From Bacteroidaceae bacterium (GTDB taxonomy: Bacteria; Bacteroidota; Bacteroidia; Bacteroidales; Bacteroidaceae), in contig JAFSNB010000039.1 of assembly GCA_017447625.1 (NCBI GenBank), positions 1-64,000 on the forward strand: a DNA stretch of 64,000 nt. The letters run 5' to 3'. This document shows positions 7,682 through 18,112 of the stretch, one piece after another. Both the position numbers and the translations under genes were made by a program. The notes under the pieces were generated by a model, which did not search any database, was not told where the DNA came from, and saw nothing but the letters and a program-made list of their open reading frames with translations. How positions within the stretch are numbered: the first letter of the stretch is position 1; each line of letters opens with the position of its first letter.

Positions 7682-8872
7682 ATGCGGAGATTTGCCCTTT
7701 TCATAGCGCTCACTTGCGTCAGCATCTTTGGATTTGCCCGCAAGTTCGACCTCGGGAAACATCGTTTCCGCTTGTCGCGTACCGACTTCGCTGACACGAT
7801 ACAACTTGTCATAGACCGTCAGCAACAGATTCTTATCCCCGTTAAGATTGGAGATCAGACGCGCCTCTTCAAACTGGACACAGGCAGCGGATTCGGAGTG
7901 ATTTATGAGAACGGAGCCGTAAGTCATCAGACGGTTCTCGGCGACGTGAAGTCAGTAGATGGCGCCGGGCAGAGGACATCAGTCCGTACCGTCACCCTGC
8001 CGCCGTTCACCATCGGTTCGGTGGAGATTTCCGACTACGCAGTGACAGAAGCGCCCTCATCTGTACTTTCACGGTCTTTCCGCCACGACGCGGTAATAGG
8101 CTTTGCCCTGTTCAGCCAGGGACTTGCCGCAAAGATTGACATGGCCACAAAGCAGTTGATTATCACCGACCGCAAGGACTTCTTCGATGCAGAACAGGGC
8201 GAGGCAATAAAATACGAGAATTATCACTACGCGCCATACATCACCATCAGCCCAGCCCCAGGTGTAAAACTAAAAACACTTTTCGACACGGGCTGCAGCG
8301 ACCTGTATCTCCTTGACCGAAAGGACTATGACAAGAACAAGAAGAAGCTGGCTGCCGTCACGACCGAATCCACAAGAGGCCGCATAGGGATAGCGAACAA
8401 CGGCGTGGAACGCGAAGACGAAATCATCTTCCTAAGCCTCGGAGAGATGCAATGGAGCGACCTGCGGTTCACTCAGATTGAGGCCCGCACTCATCAGGGT
8501 GTCACCTCCATCGGGCGTGCCTTGCTGCGTTACGGAGCCTTGATTATCAATCCTTTCAGCCGCAAACTGATATTCCAGCCATACGAACAGAGAGAGACCG
8601 CCGCCGACAAGAATCAAATTGCAGTTTGCAATCACCTCCCCGACATCTATTATATTCCTAAGGGCCACAGTGTTATGGTTGGTCTTGTCCGCACTTCCTC
8701 ACCCTTGTACAAGGCCGGTCTGCATCGAGGTGACATCATCCTGAGCGTCAACGGCCACACCGTAGATTTCCACTCCTTCATCTCCTACCCCTGGGTCAAG
8801 GGCCACACCTACACCCTCCGCGTCCAAGACATCCTCGGCTTCCAAAAGGAAATAACAATAGAGAAACGCTGA
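7682..8872 (+). CDS. Retropepsin-like aspartic protease with C-terminal PDZ domain
   Basis: The ATG at 7682 is preferred over an in-frame ATG at 7652 because it begins a clean signal peptide (RRFALFIALTCVSIFGFA) and avoids overlapping the previous gene. The product has 396 residues. Two aspartyl half-sites are visible, FKLDTGSGFGVIY (about residue 60) and LKTLFDTGCSDLYLLD (about 198), so both retropepsin lobes are in one chain. A PDZ domain follows at about 315-390 (SPLYKAGLHRGDIILSVNGH). Exported proteins of this architecture are common in Bacteroidetes and are presumed periplasmic or surface proteases; the substrate is unknown. It is the last gene of the four-gene operon. Confidence 0.85.
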   Translation: MRRFALFIALTCVSIFGFARKFDLGKHRFRLSRTDFADTIQLVIDRQQQILIPVKIGDQTRLFKLDTGSGFGVIYENGAVSHQTVLGDVKSVDGAGQRTSVRTVTLPPFTIGSVEISDYAVTEAPSSVLSRSFRHDAVIGFALFSQGLAAKIDMATKQLIITDRKDFFDAEQGEAIKYENYHYAPYITISPAPGVKLKTLFDTGCSDLYLLDRKDYDKNKKKLAAVTTESTRGRIGIANNGVEREDEIIFLSLGEMQWSDLRFTQIEARTHQGVTSIGRALLRYGALIINPFSRKLIFQPYEQRETAADKNQIAVCNHLPDIYYIPKGHSVMVGLVRTSSPLYKAGLHRGDIILSVNGHTVDFHSFISYPWVKGHTYTLRVQDILGFQKEITIEKR

Positions 8873-9321
8873 AACGCCCGACCAAGTTTATTTTTACCTA
8901 AAAGGCAGATTTACAGCAAGATAGAAAGCCCATAAGCGCTTGCGTATGAGTATCAAGCCTTCTAATTGTGACAAAATGGTGCTTTTTCTTGTCTCAAAGG
9001 CCTCAAAACTGATGCTTGAAACCCACTTTTTGATGCTTTTTCATGTACTTGGTGATATTTTGGCGTTTGCAAAAAAACGCTCTTACGAAGAAAATCGAAT
9101 GTTTTTTGGCGGTTTTCAGGCTATAAAGATGCAGAATTGGGGCAATCAATAACGAGAAAAAGGGTATTAAGCAACGGCAAAGAGACGATTCGATTGAGAA
9201 CTGAAACAAATAACACTAAGGCCTAACGACAAATACACCAGCATGTAAGTACCAATACACCAGCATGTAAGTGACATTGCACCTTGATGTATTTGGCGCT
9301 GCCCCTTGATATGTAAATACT
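8873..9321. other. Intergenic stretch with a short tandem repeat
   Basis: This 450-base gap lies between convergent genes. AATACACCAGCATGTAAGT occurs at 9232-9250 and again at 9254-9272, followed to about 9310 by two degenerate copies of the 22-base period. The rest (8873-9231) is A/T-rich, and I see no convincing gene or terminator in it. Confidence 0.6.
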
Positions 9322-10581
9322 TTAAGTTTTATCCTCTCCCCACAAGCGCTCCATGCGTTCCTTGAGTTTGGCTTCTGAGGGGTTGTTCTGAGCGTGCCAG
9401 AACTGTTGACGGATGCCGTCGGGAAGGTATTGCTGACGGACGAAATGACCCTCGAAGTCGTGGGCATATTTGTATTCTTTGCCGTAGCCTAACTCTTCCA
9501 TCAGTTCCGTGGGAGCATTACGCAGATGCAGAGGCACGGGCTGATTGCCCGTCTGACGAACAAACTGCAAAGCATCATTTATCCCTATGTATGCAGAGTT
9601 GCTCTTGGGCGAAGTGGCGAGATATACGGTGGCTTCGGCTAAGGGAATCCGGCCCTCGGGCCAGCCTATTTTCATTACGGCATCAAAGGCGGCGTTGGCC
9701 AGTAGCAGAGCGTTAGGATTGGCGAGACCGATGTCCTCAGAGGCGGAAATAACAAGTCGGCGGGCTATGAACGCTGGGTCTTCGCCACCTTCTATCATCC
9801 GAGCCAGCCAGTAGAGAGCGGCGTCTGGGTCGCTTCCGCGAATACTTTTTATGAAGGCTGATATGATGTCATAGTGCATTTCGCCGCCTTTGTCGAAGGC
9901 CAGCGGATTCTGCTGAAGGCGAGAGGCTACGAGGGCATCCGTCACTTCCACATCGTCTGAGTGGTCTGTAATGAGTTCTATGATATTCAGCAGCTTGCGT
10001 GCGTCTCCACCGCTGTATCTCAAAAGCGCATCTGTCTCCTTCAGCTCAATCTTCTTAGCCGCAAGAACGGGGTCTTCGTGAAGCGCACGTTCGACAAGTC
10101 CCAACAGATCTTCCTTGCCGAGTGGCTTCAGGACATAAACGGCACAGCGCGAGAGCAGCGGGCGGATAACCTCGAACGAGGGATTTTCCGTGGTGGCTCC
10201 GATGAGGGTGACGACGCCTTGCTCCACGGCTCCAAGCAGAGAGTCCTGCTGGGATTTGCTGAAGCGGTGAATCTCATCGATGAAAAGAATCGGGCTTGCC
10301 TGATTGAAGAAACGGTTGGATTTGGCGCGATCAATCACATCGCGGACATCCTTAACGCCACTGGTGACGGCACTCAAAGTGTAAAACGGAGTCTCAAGAG
10401 TGTGTGCAATAATCTGTGCGAGAGTGGTCTTTCCGACTCCCGGCGGTCCCCAAAGAATAAACGAAGAAATGCGGCGTGCCTCTATCATTTGCCTCAGGAC
10501 GCCATCCGGTCCCACCAAATGCTTTTGACCGACATATCCATCCAACGTGGTTGGACGCATTCTTTCTGCCAATGGTTTCAT
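9322..10581 (-). CDS. rarA: Replication-associated recombination protein A (RarA/MgsA AAA+ ATPase)
   Basis: The protein has 419 residues from the ATG at 10581. The open frame runs further upstream, but only by reading through a tRNA gene, so the shorter start is right. Walker A is GPPGVGKT at 45-52, Walker B is [10 protein letters not shown], and an AAA+ sensor region ([16 protein letters not shown]) follows. The C-terminal oligomerisation domain includes [12 protein letters not shown] and the family-typical [19 protein letters not shown]. RarA is a clamp-loader-like ATPase acting at stalled replication forks with SSB. It starts 16 bases after tRNA-Gly on the same strand, and no separate promoter is visible, so the two probably share a transcript. 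Confidence 0.95.
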   Translation of the reverse strand: MKPLAERMRPTTLDGYVGQKHLVGPDGVLRQMIEARRISSFILWGPPGVGKTTLAQIIAHTLETPFYTLSAVTSGVKDVRDVIDRAKSNRFFNQASPILFIDEIHRFSKSQQDSLLGAVEQGVVTLIGATTENPSFEVIRPLLSRCAVYVLKPLGKEDLLGLVERALHEDPVLAAKKIELKETDALLRYSGGDARKLLNIIELITDHSDDVEVTDALVASRLQQNPLAFDKGGEMHYDIISAFIKSIRGSDPDAALYWLARMIEGGEDPAFIARRLVISASEDIGLANPNALLLANAAFDAVMKIGWPEGRIPLAEATVYLATSPKSNSAYIGINDALQFVRQTGNQPVPLHLRNAPTELMEELGYGKEYKYAHDFEGHFVRQQYLPDGIRQQFWHAQNNPSEAKLKERMERLWGEDKT

Positions 10582-10597
10582 AAAAACACCTTGAGAG

Positions 10598-10670
10598 AGC
10601 GATAAACGGGACTCGAACCCGCGACCCTCGGCTTGGGAAGCCAATGCTCTACCAACTGAGCTATTATCGC
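10598..10670 (-). tRNA. tRNA-Gly (anticodon CCC)
   Basis: The 73-nt cloverleaf has a perfect acceptor stem GCGATAA/TTATCGC. The D-arm is AGCTCAGTTGGTAGAGC and the anticodon loop TTCCCAA gives CCC. The T-arm is CGGGTTCGAGTCCCG. The discriminator base is U73, as expected for tRNA-Gly. The 3' CCA is not encoded. Confidence 0.95.
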
Positions 10671-10682
10671 GTTGAACGGGTG

Positions 10683-10690
10683 CAAAGGTA
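10683..10690 (-). promoter_or_regulatory. Promoter -7 box for tRNA-Gly and probably rarA
   Basis: TACCTTTG on the minus strand, 12 bases before the tRNA 5' end. Confidence 0.6.
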
Positions 10691-10827
10691 GTCATTTTCA
10701 TGTAAAGGGGAAAATATATGAGAGAAAAAATGAAGTGGAAGTGGGATTTTCCCTTATTTTGAGAGGAAAAAGAAGGAAAATCGAGAAAAATATCCACTAT
10801 CAATTATCCATTATCAATTAAAAAATG

Positions 10828-10835
10828 TACCTTTG
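10828..10835 (+). promoter_or_regulatory. Promoter -7 box for nhaD
   Basis: TACCTTTG lies 23 bases upstream of the ATG at 10859, just after an A/T repeat word (10802-10820). Confidence 0.6.
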
Positions 10836-10858
10836 CGGCAAATTAATTCACAATTGTC

Positions 10859-12283
10859 ATGACCATTGCAATCCTCAGCCTTATCATTATTGGCTATATC
10901 CTTATCGCAACAGAGCACCGTACCCATATCAACAAGGCTACCATAGCCATGTTTACGGGTGTGGTCTGTTGGATTCTCTTTATGTCTGTCGGCAGCGACT
11001 ATGTCATGAAGGTTCATGGTCAGGATTTCGTTGAATGGTCTGGTGGAGCGGCTTCTACGTCGTTGCTCGTAAAGCAGTATATCGCCTCAAATGTGTTCAT
11101 TCGCTACGGAGCAGCCATCTGCGGCATTGTGCTCTACCTGCTGGCTACGATGAACATCGTGTCTGTGCTGAACACGAACAACTGCTTCGACTTCATAACA
11201 CAATTGCTGCGCACGCCCAACAGCAAACAACTGCTGTGGATTCTCGTCACAGCCACGTTCCTAATCTCAGCAAATCTGGACAACCTCACCACGACGATGC
11301 TGATGCTTATGATTATGCGCAAGGTAGTGGCGGAGACGCGTCTGAGGATGTGGCTGGGTTCGGCAATAGTCATTGCGGCCAACTGCGGCGGCGCGTTCAC
11401 GGTAATCGGTGACGTGACCTCGCTTGTGGTTTGGACCAAGGGAGCTGTGACTCCCACGGACTTCTCTGCCGCTCTGGTAATCCCGTCGATAATCGCCACC
11501 GTAGTGCCTACTCTGCTTATCAGTTTTGCTCTTCCTGAGCGAGTCGCATTGGTACGCCCAACAAGCATCTACCGCGGTGATGCTTACTCCCTACCACTAT
11601 GGCAGCGTGCTGTGCTGCTCGTTATAGGCATTGGCGGACTTTGGTTTATCCCCACGTTCCACCGCATCACACTCCTCCCGCCTTTCCTCGGAGCTCTGTG
11701 TGTGCTTGGAGTCCTGTGGGTGCTACATGAGATTTTCAATCATCGGTACATAACAACGGAGCAACCGACCGAAGTGAGCGGCGACCGCCAGTTCCAGTTC
11801 GCCAGCCTACAGATGATAATGTATTTTGTGGGCGTCTTCCTCAGCGTTTGCGTGCTGGTGGAAACGGGTGTGATGACAAGCATATCCGCATGGTGCGACC
11901 AATGGATACATAATATATATATAATGAGTATCGCCATTGGATGCATTAGTTCCGTACTGGATAACATCGCGCTGGTGCTGACTGCCATTAACATTTATCC
12001 AGTTCTTGAGACACCAGCTTTGGCCGGTTCAGCCCTCTCGCCGGACTATCTCCAGAACTTCCTCATCAACGGCTCCTACTGGTACCTGATAGCTTATTCC
12101 GGATGTGTTGCAGGCTGTCTGCTGCCTATCGGCAATCTCCCTGGCTATATGCTTATGAAAGCCGAGAATGTAGGAATTACATGGTATGCCCGCCGCATAC
12201 TCCCGAAGGTCCTCATCGGATGGCTCTTAGGACTTGGAGCCTACTTCATCTTCGACCTTCTCGACTTCATTATGCACTTCTAA
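10859..12283 (+). CDS. nhaD: Sodium:proton antiporter, NhaD family
   Basis: The 474-residue inner-membrane protein has about 12 hydrophobic segments along its length. It belongs to the ArsB/NhaD permease (ion transporter) superfamily. The segment LISANLDNLTTTMLMLMIMR at about 138-157 and NCGGAFTVIGDVTSLVVW at about 177-194 are family signatures, including the conserved Asp/Asn residues implicated in ion transport. NhaD exchanges Na+ or Li+ for H+ and supports salt and alkali tolerance. It has its own promoter, and its 3' end overlaps the convergent folC by 14 bases. Confidence 0.92.
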   Translation: MTIAILSLIIIGYILIATEHRTHINKATIAMFTGVVCWILFMSVGSDYVMKVHGQDFVEWSGGAASTSLLVKQYIASNVFIRYGAAICGIVLYLLATMNIVSVLNTNNCFDFITQLLRTPNSKQLLWILVTATFLISANLDNLTTTMLMLMIMRKVVAETRLRMWLGSAIVIAANCGGAFTVIGDVTSLVVWTKGAVTPTDFSAALVIPSIIATVVPTLLISFALPERVALVRPTSIYRGDAYSLPLWQRAVLLVIGIGGLWFIPTFHRITLLPPFLGALCVLGVLWVLHEIFNHRYITTEQPTEVSGDRQFQFASLQMIMYFVGVFLSVCVLVETGVMTSISAWCDQWIHNIYIMSIAIGCISSVLDNIALVLTAINIYPVLETPALAGSALSPDYLQNFLINGSYWYLIAYSGCVAGCLLPIGNLPGYMLMKAENVGITWYARRILPKVLIGWLLGLGAYFIFDLLDFIMHF

Positions 12284-13523
12284 AAGCTTCTAACAAATCT
12301 GCAATAACGTAGCAGGAGCCGCCGATAAAGATGAAGTCGTTGGGGGAAGCGGCAGCTAAAGCGGCGCGATAAGCGTCGGCAACTGAGGGGTAGATGTTGC
12401 CGCGCAAGCCAAAGGCGCGACCAGTCTCTGCAAGCTTTTCAGCCGGGAGCGCACGGGCACATGAAGGAGCCGTAAAATACCACCTCGCATCCTTTGGCAT
12501 AAGGGCTAACGCACCACTTGCATCCTTGTCATTCACCATCCCGAAAACGATGTGAAGACAGTTATATTTCTGCTTTTGCAGTTGATTTGCAACTTGCTGG
12601 ATTCCAGCAACATTATGACCAACGTCGCAAACTACTCCGGGATTCTCTCCAAGAATCTGCCAACGCCCTCTTAGGCCAGTCAGAAGAGTCACATTTGCGA
12701 AGCCATCGCGAACGGCCTCATCGCTGATTCGGAAGAAGGGATTAGCCCTCAGAACATCGATAGCAGTCAATACGGTCTGCGTGTTTTTCGCCTGATAATC
12801 GCCCTGCAATTCACAGGTCAGAGAACCGTGCACGCAGGTGGATTCATGCTCTTCTGCAAAGGTAATCGGAGCTGATAGACGTGAGGCTGTATCTACGAAT
12901 ACCTGGCGCACATCCTCGCTGCCAGCCTCACCGATAACGACAGGAACGCCTGTTTTGATTATTCCGGCTTTCTCCGCCGCGATCTTGGGCAGGGTGTCAC
13001 CGAGGAACTGAGTGTGGTCAAAACTGATGTTTGTGATTACCGACAGCGCCGGAGTGATTATATTTGTGCAGTCAAGCCGACCGCCAAGGCCCACCTCAAT
13101 CACAGCCACATCCACCTTCTGTTCGGCGAAGTAAAGGAAAGCAAGAGCTGTAGTCAGTTCAAAGAACGAGGGGTACAGAGGTTCGAAGAATCCCCTCTCC
13201 TCTTCGACGAAGCGCACTACCCTATCCTGATCTATCATTTCTCCGTTGACGCGGATGCGCTCGCGGAAATCCGTGAGATGAGGCGAGGTGTAAAGTCCCA
13301 CCTTGTAGCCCGCACTCTGCAGCGTGGCCGCCAGCAGACTGCTCACAGACCCTTTGCCGTTTGTGCCTGCAACATGAATAGTAACGTACTTGCGGTGAGG
13401 ATGACCGAAATGCTCATCCAGAATGTGGGTGTTGGCCAGCCCCTCCTTATACGCGCCAGCCCCAATGTTCTGGAACAAAGGGGCTGCATTATACAGATAT
13501 GATATAGTCTCGTCGTATGTCAT
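12270..13523 (-). CDS. folC: Bifunctional dihydrofolate / folylpolyglutamate synthase
   Basis: The 417-residue cytosolic Mur-ligase-type enzyme adds glutamate to dihydropteroate or folates using ATP. The P-loop GTNGKGS is at 53-59. Other family landmarks are LYTSPHLTDFRERIRVNG, EVGLGGRLDCTNI and ITNISFDHTQFLGDT. The ATG at 13523 shares one base with the TGA stop of dnaJ (TGATG), so translation is coupled and folC is the last gene of the grpE-dnaJ-folC unit. A GTG at 13526 is possible but less likely. Its 3' end overlaps nhaD on the opposite strand. Confidence 0.93.
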   Translation of the reverse strand: MTYDETISYLYNAAPLFQNIGAGAYKEGLANTHILDEHFGHPHRKYVTIHVAGTNGKGSVSSLLAATLQSAGYKVGLYTSPHLTDFRERIRVNGEMIDQDRVVRFVEEERGFFEPLYPSFFELTTALAFLYFAEQKVDVAVIEVGLGGRLDCTNIITPALSVITNISFDHTQFLGDTLPKIAAEKAGIIKTGVPVVIGEAGSEDVRQVFVDTASRLSAPITFAEEHESTCVHGSLTCELQGDYQAKNTQTVLTAIDVLRANPFFRISDEAVRDGFANVTLLTGLRGRWQILGENPGVVCDVGHNVAGIQQVANQLQKQKYNCLHIVFGMVNDKDASGALALMPKDARWYFTAPSCARALPAEKLAETGRAFGLRGNIYPSVADAYRAALAAASPNDFIFIGGSCYVIADLLEAFRSA

Positions 13524-14725
13524 CACTCGAACATCTGACGGAACTTACTGAAGAATGAGCTCTTCGTGGCGGCCGAGGGCTTGAAATTGTCACTCTGCTG
13601 CATCTTCTCAAGAGCCTCGCGCTCCTCGCGGCTCACGTTGTCGGGTATATACACGGAGATATTCACGATTTCGTCGCCATAGCCATAACCATAGCCCTGA
13701 ACCGCCGGCATACCTTTGCCGCGCAGACGCAGCACCTTGCCCGGCTGTGTTCCCGGAGTAATCTTCACCTTCACCTTGCCGTCGATGGTCGGCACCTCGA
13801 CGCTTCCGCCCAGGATGGCTGTCGGCACATCAATGAGGAGGTTGTAGATGAGGTCGTTGTCCTGACGCACAAACTGTTCGTCATTCTCCACCTCGATATA
13901 CACCTTGATGTCGCCAGGGACGCCGTTGTGGATGGCGGCATTTCCCTTACCGTTGAGGTTTAGCACCATCCCGTCTCCGACGCCGGCCGGAATCTTCACT
14001 TCTACGACTTCGTCGCCGGCCACGATGCCCTGTCCGCCGCACTGGTGGCATTTGTTACGTATTATCGTACCTTCGCCGCCGCATGTGGGACAAACGTTCT
14101 GCGTCTGCATCATTCCCAGCATCGTCTGGCGGGTCTTCATCACGAAGCCGCGGCCCTGACATGTCGAGCATGTCTGCTTGTCGCCAGCGCCATTCTCAGC
14201 ACCGCTGCCGTGACAGTGGGGACAGGTAACCTGCTTCTTCACCTTGAATTTCTTGGTAACGCCGGTGTGGCATTCCTTCAGAGTGAGTTTCACACGCAAG
14301 TTAAGGTCAGACCCTCGGTGCTGCTGGCGTGCTCCGCCGCCGAAACCGCCGCCAAAGCCACCTCCAAAGCCGCTGCCGAAGCCACTTCCGAAGCCTCCGA
14401 AATCAAAACCTCCGTGGCCGCCGAAGATGTCGCCGAACATGGAGAAGATATCATCCATGCTCATGCTAGCGCCCTGGAAGCCACCAGCTCCGTCCATGCC
14501 GGCAAAGCCGAACTGGTCATAGCGTGCGCGTTTCTGCGGGTCGTGAAGCACATCGTAAGCCTCAGCCGCCTCCTTGAACTTCGCCTCGGCTTCCTTGTCG
14601 TCGGGGTTTCGATCAGGGTGGTACTTGATGGCCAACTTCTTATATGCCTTCTTTATTTCATCCTCGGTGGCGTTTTTGCTCACGCCAAGGACTTCATAGT
14701 AATCTCTTTTCTTATTGTCTGCCAT
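13523..14725 (-). CDS. dnaJ: Chaperone protein DnaJ
   Basis: The 400-residue protein is a type I J-protein. The J-domain (1-70) has HPD at 36-38. A Gly/Phe-rich linker at about 75-138 has repeated [17 protein letters not shown] units. The zinc domain at about 165-235 has four CxxCxGxG repeats ([32 protein letters not shown]), and a C-terminal client-binding domain follows. It stimulates DnaK ATPase activity and works with GrpE, whose gene lies upstream on the same strand. dnaK is not in the window. Confidence 0.97.
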   Translation of the reverse strand: MADNKKRDYYEVLGVSKNATEDEIKKAYKKLAIKYHPDRNPDDKEAEAKFKEAAEAYDVLHDPQKRARYDQFGFAGMDGAGGFQGASMSMDDIFSMFGDIFGGHGGFDFGGFGSGFGSGFGGGFGGGFGGGARQQHRGSDLNLRVKLTLKECHTGVTKKFKVKKQVTCPHCHGSGAENGAGDKQTCSTCQGRGFVMKTRQTMLGMMQTQNVCPTCGGEGTIIRNKCHQCGGQGIVAGDEVVEVKIPAGVGDGMVLNLNGKGNAAIHNGVPGDIKVYIEVENDEQFVRQDNDLIYNLLIDVPTAILGGSVEVPTIDGKVKVKITPGTQPGKVLRLRGKGMPAVQGYGYGYGDEIVNISVYIPDNVSREEREALEKMQQSDNFKPSAATKSSFFSKFRQMFE

Positions 14726-14733
14726 TTTGACTA

Positions 14734-14816
14734 ATTCTTAATTCACAATTCATAATTCATAATTATAACCGCAGCGTGCAGACTATTATGAATTAAGCAT
14801 TATGCATTATGCATTG
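14734..14816. repeat. Intergenic A/T repeat words between grpE and dnaJ
   Basis: Two blocks of attcataattcataatt/gaattaagcattatgcatt type words fill this gap. Bases 14738-14757 are an exact reverse-complement match, 20 of 20, to 35016-35035 inside an M6 protease gene. Confidence 0.7.
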
Positions 14817-14820
14817 ATTA

Positions 14821-15414
14821 TTAGACTCCAACTGCCACTTTTGCGTGACGGATAACTTTGTCATTGAGCTTATAGCCCGTCTGGACGCAGTCTATCACCT
14901 TGCCTTTCAGCTCGTCTGTCGGAGCGGGAATCTGCGCGATGGCCTCGTGGATATCCACGTCAAAGTCTGCATCGGCAGTCTCAATGCGTGTAACACCGAG
15001 GTCAGCCAGCACTTTGTTGAACTTCTGGAAGATGAGCTCCACACCCTCACGCACGGCTGCTATATCCTCTGCTTTGTCCATAGTCTGCAGGGCACGCTCG
15101 AAGTCGTCCAAAACAGGCAACATTGCCGTGACGGTTTTCTCCGACCCGTTGAGAATGAGCTCGGTCTTCTCCTTGATGGTACGTTTACGATAGTTGTCGA
15201 ACTCAGCGAGCTGACGCAGGTTGCGGTCCTTGAGCTCCGCAATCTCGGCCTGTGCTTCAGCCAAAAGTACCTCGGGAGTCTTCTCCTCTTCCTCCTGCTC
15301 TAAAGCCTCAGCCTCTCCCTGAGTTTCCTCGTTGGTAGTATTTTCAGTTTCAGCAGCGGCCTTTGCAGCCTCCTCAGCTGTCATCTTCTCCTTAATTTCT
15401 TCCTGTTCTTTCAT
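14821..15414 (-). CDS. grpE: Nucleotide exchange factor GrpE
   Basis: The protein has 197 residues. A long acidic N-terminal tail (1-60, rich in Glu and Ala) leads into the dimerising coiled coil (EVLLAEAQAEIAELKDRNLR). The family core follows: LAEFDNYRKRTIKEK, MLPVLDDFERAL, and the C-terminal VIDCVQTGYKLNDKVIRHAKV. GrpE releases ADP from DnaK. It heads the grpE-dnaJ-folC operon and is preceded by a sequence resembling a sigma-54 promoter. Confidence 0.96.
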   Translation of the reverse strand: MKEQEEIKEKMTAEEAAKAAAETENTTNEETQGEAEALEQEEEEKTPEVLLAEAQAEIAELKDRNLRQLAEFDNYRKRTIKEKTELILNGSEKTVTAMLPVLDDFERALQTMDKAEDIAAVREGVELIFQKFNKVLADLGVTRIETADADFDVDIHEAIAQIPAPTDELKGKVIDCVQTGYKLNDKVIRHAKVAVGV

Positions 15415-15453
15415 GTCTTCAATAAATAACTGATTTCTTTCATAGTTTGCCTC

Positions 15454-15470
15454 TGCAAAAGTTGTGCCAA
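15454..15470 (-). promoter_or_regulatory. Sigma-54-like promoter (-24/-12) upstream of grpE
   Basis: On the minus strand the 17-mer TTGGCACAACTTTTGCA matches the sigma-54 consensus TGGCAC-N5-TTGCA with the required 12-base GG-to-GC step. The grpE ATG is 40 bases downstream. A weaker reading of the same bases as a TAnnTTTG box (AACTTTTG) fits less well. Confidence 0.55.
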
Positions 15471-15492
15471 GGCTGCTTTTTGGCAGAGTAAA

Positions 15493-17127
<1,635 letters not shown>

Positions 17128-17141
17128 CTATAAATTGGGCG

Positions 17142-17149
17142 CAAAGGTA
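17142..17149 (-). promoter_or_regulatory. Promoter -7 box for the ABC-F gene
   Basis: TACCTTTG on the minus strand, 23 bases upstream of the ATG at 17118. Confidence 0.6.
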
Positions 17150-17220
17150 AGCAAAATATTTGGAATCAGCACGAAAAACATGTGCGAAACTGTTTTTATG
17201 CCTTAAAAAAACATAAATCA

Positions 17221-17250
17221 TTTGGACTTTCTATTATATAGATGTACATT
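17221..17250 (+). promoter_or_regulatory. Probable promoter for the 17.3-21.8 kb cluster
   Basis: TTTG at 17221-17224 and TACATTTA at 17243-17250 (one mismatch to TAnnTTTG), 18 bases apart, lie 31 bases before the ATG at 17282. They fall inside the longer open frame that starts at 17222, which supports the shorter start. Confidence 0.4.
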
Positions 17251-17281
17251 TACACCGATTTTCAACAAACAATGTGAGCCT

Positions 17282-17548
17282 ATGTCTAAAAGAAGAAACT
17301 TAAAGAAGGCAATCAACATGCTGGGAGCAGACCTGCTCATCGAATGTATCGCTGTAGCAGAGAACTCTCCACACGCATCCCACGAGGATGTGGAGAACAT
17401 CGCCCAAAGCATTTTGATGATGAACAACGACTTCATCTGCCGCCTCAGCCACGTTGACAAAAAGAACACACGTGCCTACATCCGGAAACTCAAGGACGAC
17501 CTCTCCGTCTGCGCGAATCAGATTATTGACCAGATTTACCATCTTTGA
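17282..17548 (+). CDS. Small conserved hypothetical protein
   Basis: The 88-residue protein is probably all-helical. It has a basic start (SKRRNLKKAINMLGADLLIECIAV) and no signal peptide or membrane helix. The helical pattern continues through NIAQSILMMNNDFICRLSHV to DDLSVCANQIIDQIYHL. Small proteins of this length and shape, beginning KKRNLKKA, are seen in many Bacteroidales, but I know of no function. The upstream ATG at 17222 would add 20 residues across a likely promoter and is rejected. The acyltransferase follows after 18 bases, so the two may be co-transcribed. Confidence 0.75.
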   Translation: MSKRRNLKKAINMLGADLLIECIAVAENSPHASHEDVENIAQSILMMNNDFICRLSHVDKKNTRAYIRKLKDDLSVCANQIIDQIYHL

Positions 17549-17566
17549 ATCCTAATCCCCACCGCT

Positions 17567-18112
17567 ATGCAGAGTTTTTGTAAATTTCTGCTTTACCGCC
17601 TCATGGGGTGGAAAGCAGAAATTACTGTTGAAATCCCCCGTAAATACATCGTAGCCCTGGCGCCGCACACGAGCAACTGGGACTTTCTCTTGGGACAGCT
17701 CTACAGCCACGCTGAGAACTTCCACTGTGACTTCATGATGAAGCGCGAGTGGTTCTTCTGGCCCCTTGGCCCAGTATTTCGCAAACTCGGCGGAATCCCC
17801 GTGCAGCGCAGTCGGCACACCAGCCTGACAGACCAACTGGCAGACATCGCCATAAAGAGTGACGACTTCCACCTGTGCATCACGCCTGAAGGCACACGCA
17901 AGCCCGTGGCCGACTGGAAGAAGGGCTTCTATTATATAGCCCTGAAAGCCAACTTGCCCATCCTGCTATTCGGACTGGACTACGGACAGAAACGCATCGT
18001 CTGCACAGAAACGCTTATTCCAAGCGGTGACATCGAGGCCGACATGCAGCGTGTGAAAGCATATTTCAAAGACTTCAAGGGCAAACACCCGGAAAACTTC
18101 ATAACAGAATGA
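17567..18112 (+). CDS. 1-acyl-glycerol-3-phosphate acyltransferase family (PlsC-like)
   Basis: The 181-residue protein is short for the family, being mostly the catalytic core. It has the HX4D motif His34-Thr-Ser-Asn-Trp-Asp39 and the acceptor motif PEGTRK at 107-112. The intervening PLGPVFRKLGGIPVQR carries the conserved block II. Such enzymes transfer acyl groups to lysophospholipids or related lipids at the inner membrane face. This compact form is often annotated only as a PlsC-domain acyltransferase, so the true acceptor is uncertain. Its TGA overlaps the next ATG (ATGA at 18109-18112), indicating translational coupling to the golvesin-amidase gene. Confidence 0.88.
   Translation: MQSFCKFLLYRLMGWKAEITVEIPRKYIVALAPHTSNWDFLLGQLYSHAENFHCDFMMKREWFFWPLGPVFRKLGGIPVQRSRHTSLTDQLADIAIKSDDFHLCITPEGTRKPVADWKKGFYYIALKANLPILLFGLDYGQKRIVCTETLIPSGDIEADMQRVKAYFKDFKGKHPENFITE

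Noticed and set aside
8940-9152. 70-codon frame between the retropepsin gene and rarA
   Set aside because: No recognisable domain, an A/T-rich composition unlike neighbouring genes and no promoter box. It is probably chance.
10582-10803. N-terminal extension of rarA
   Set aside because: The longer frame translates the whole tRNA-Gly gene; RarA homologues begin at the ATG at 10581.
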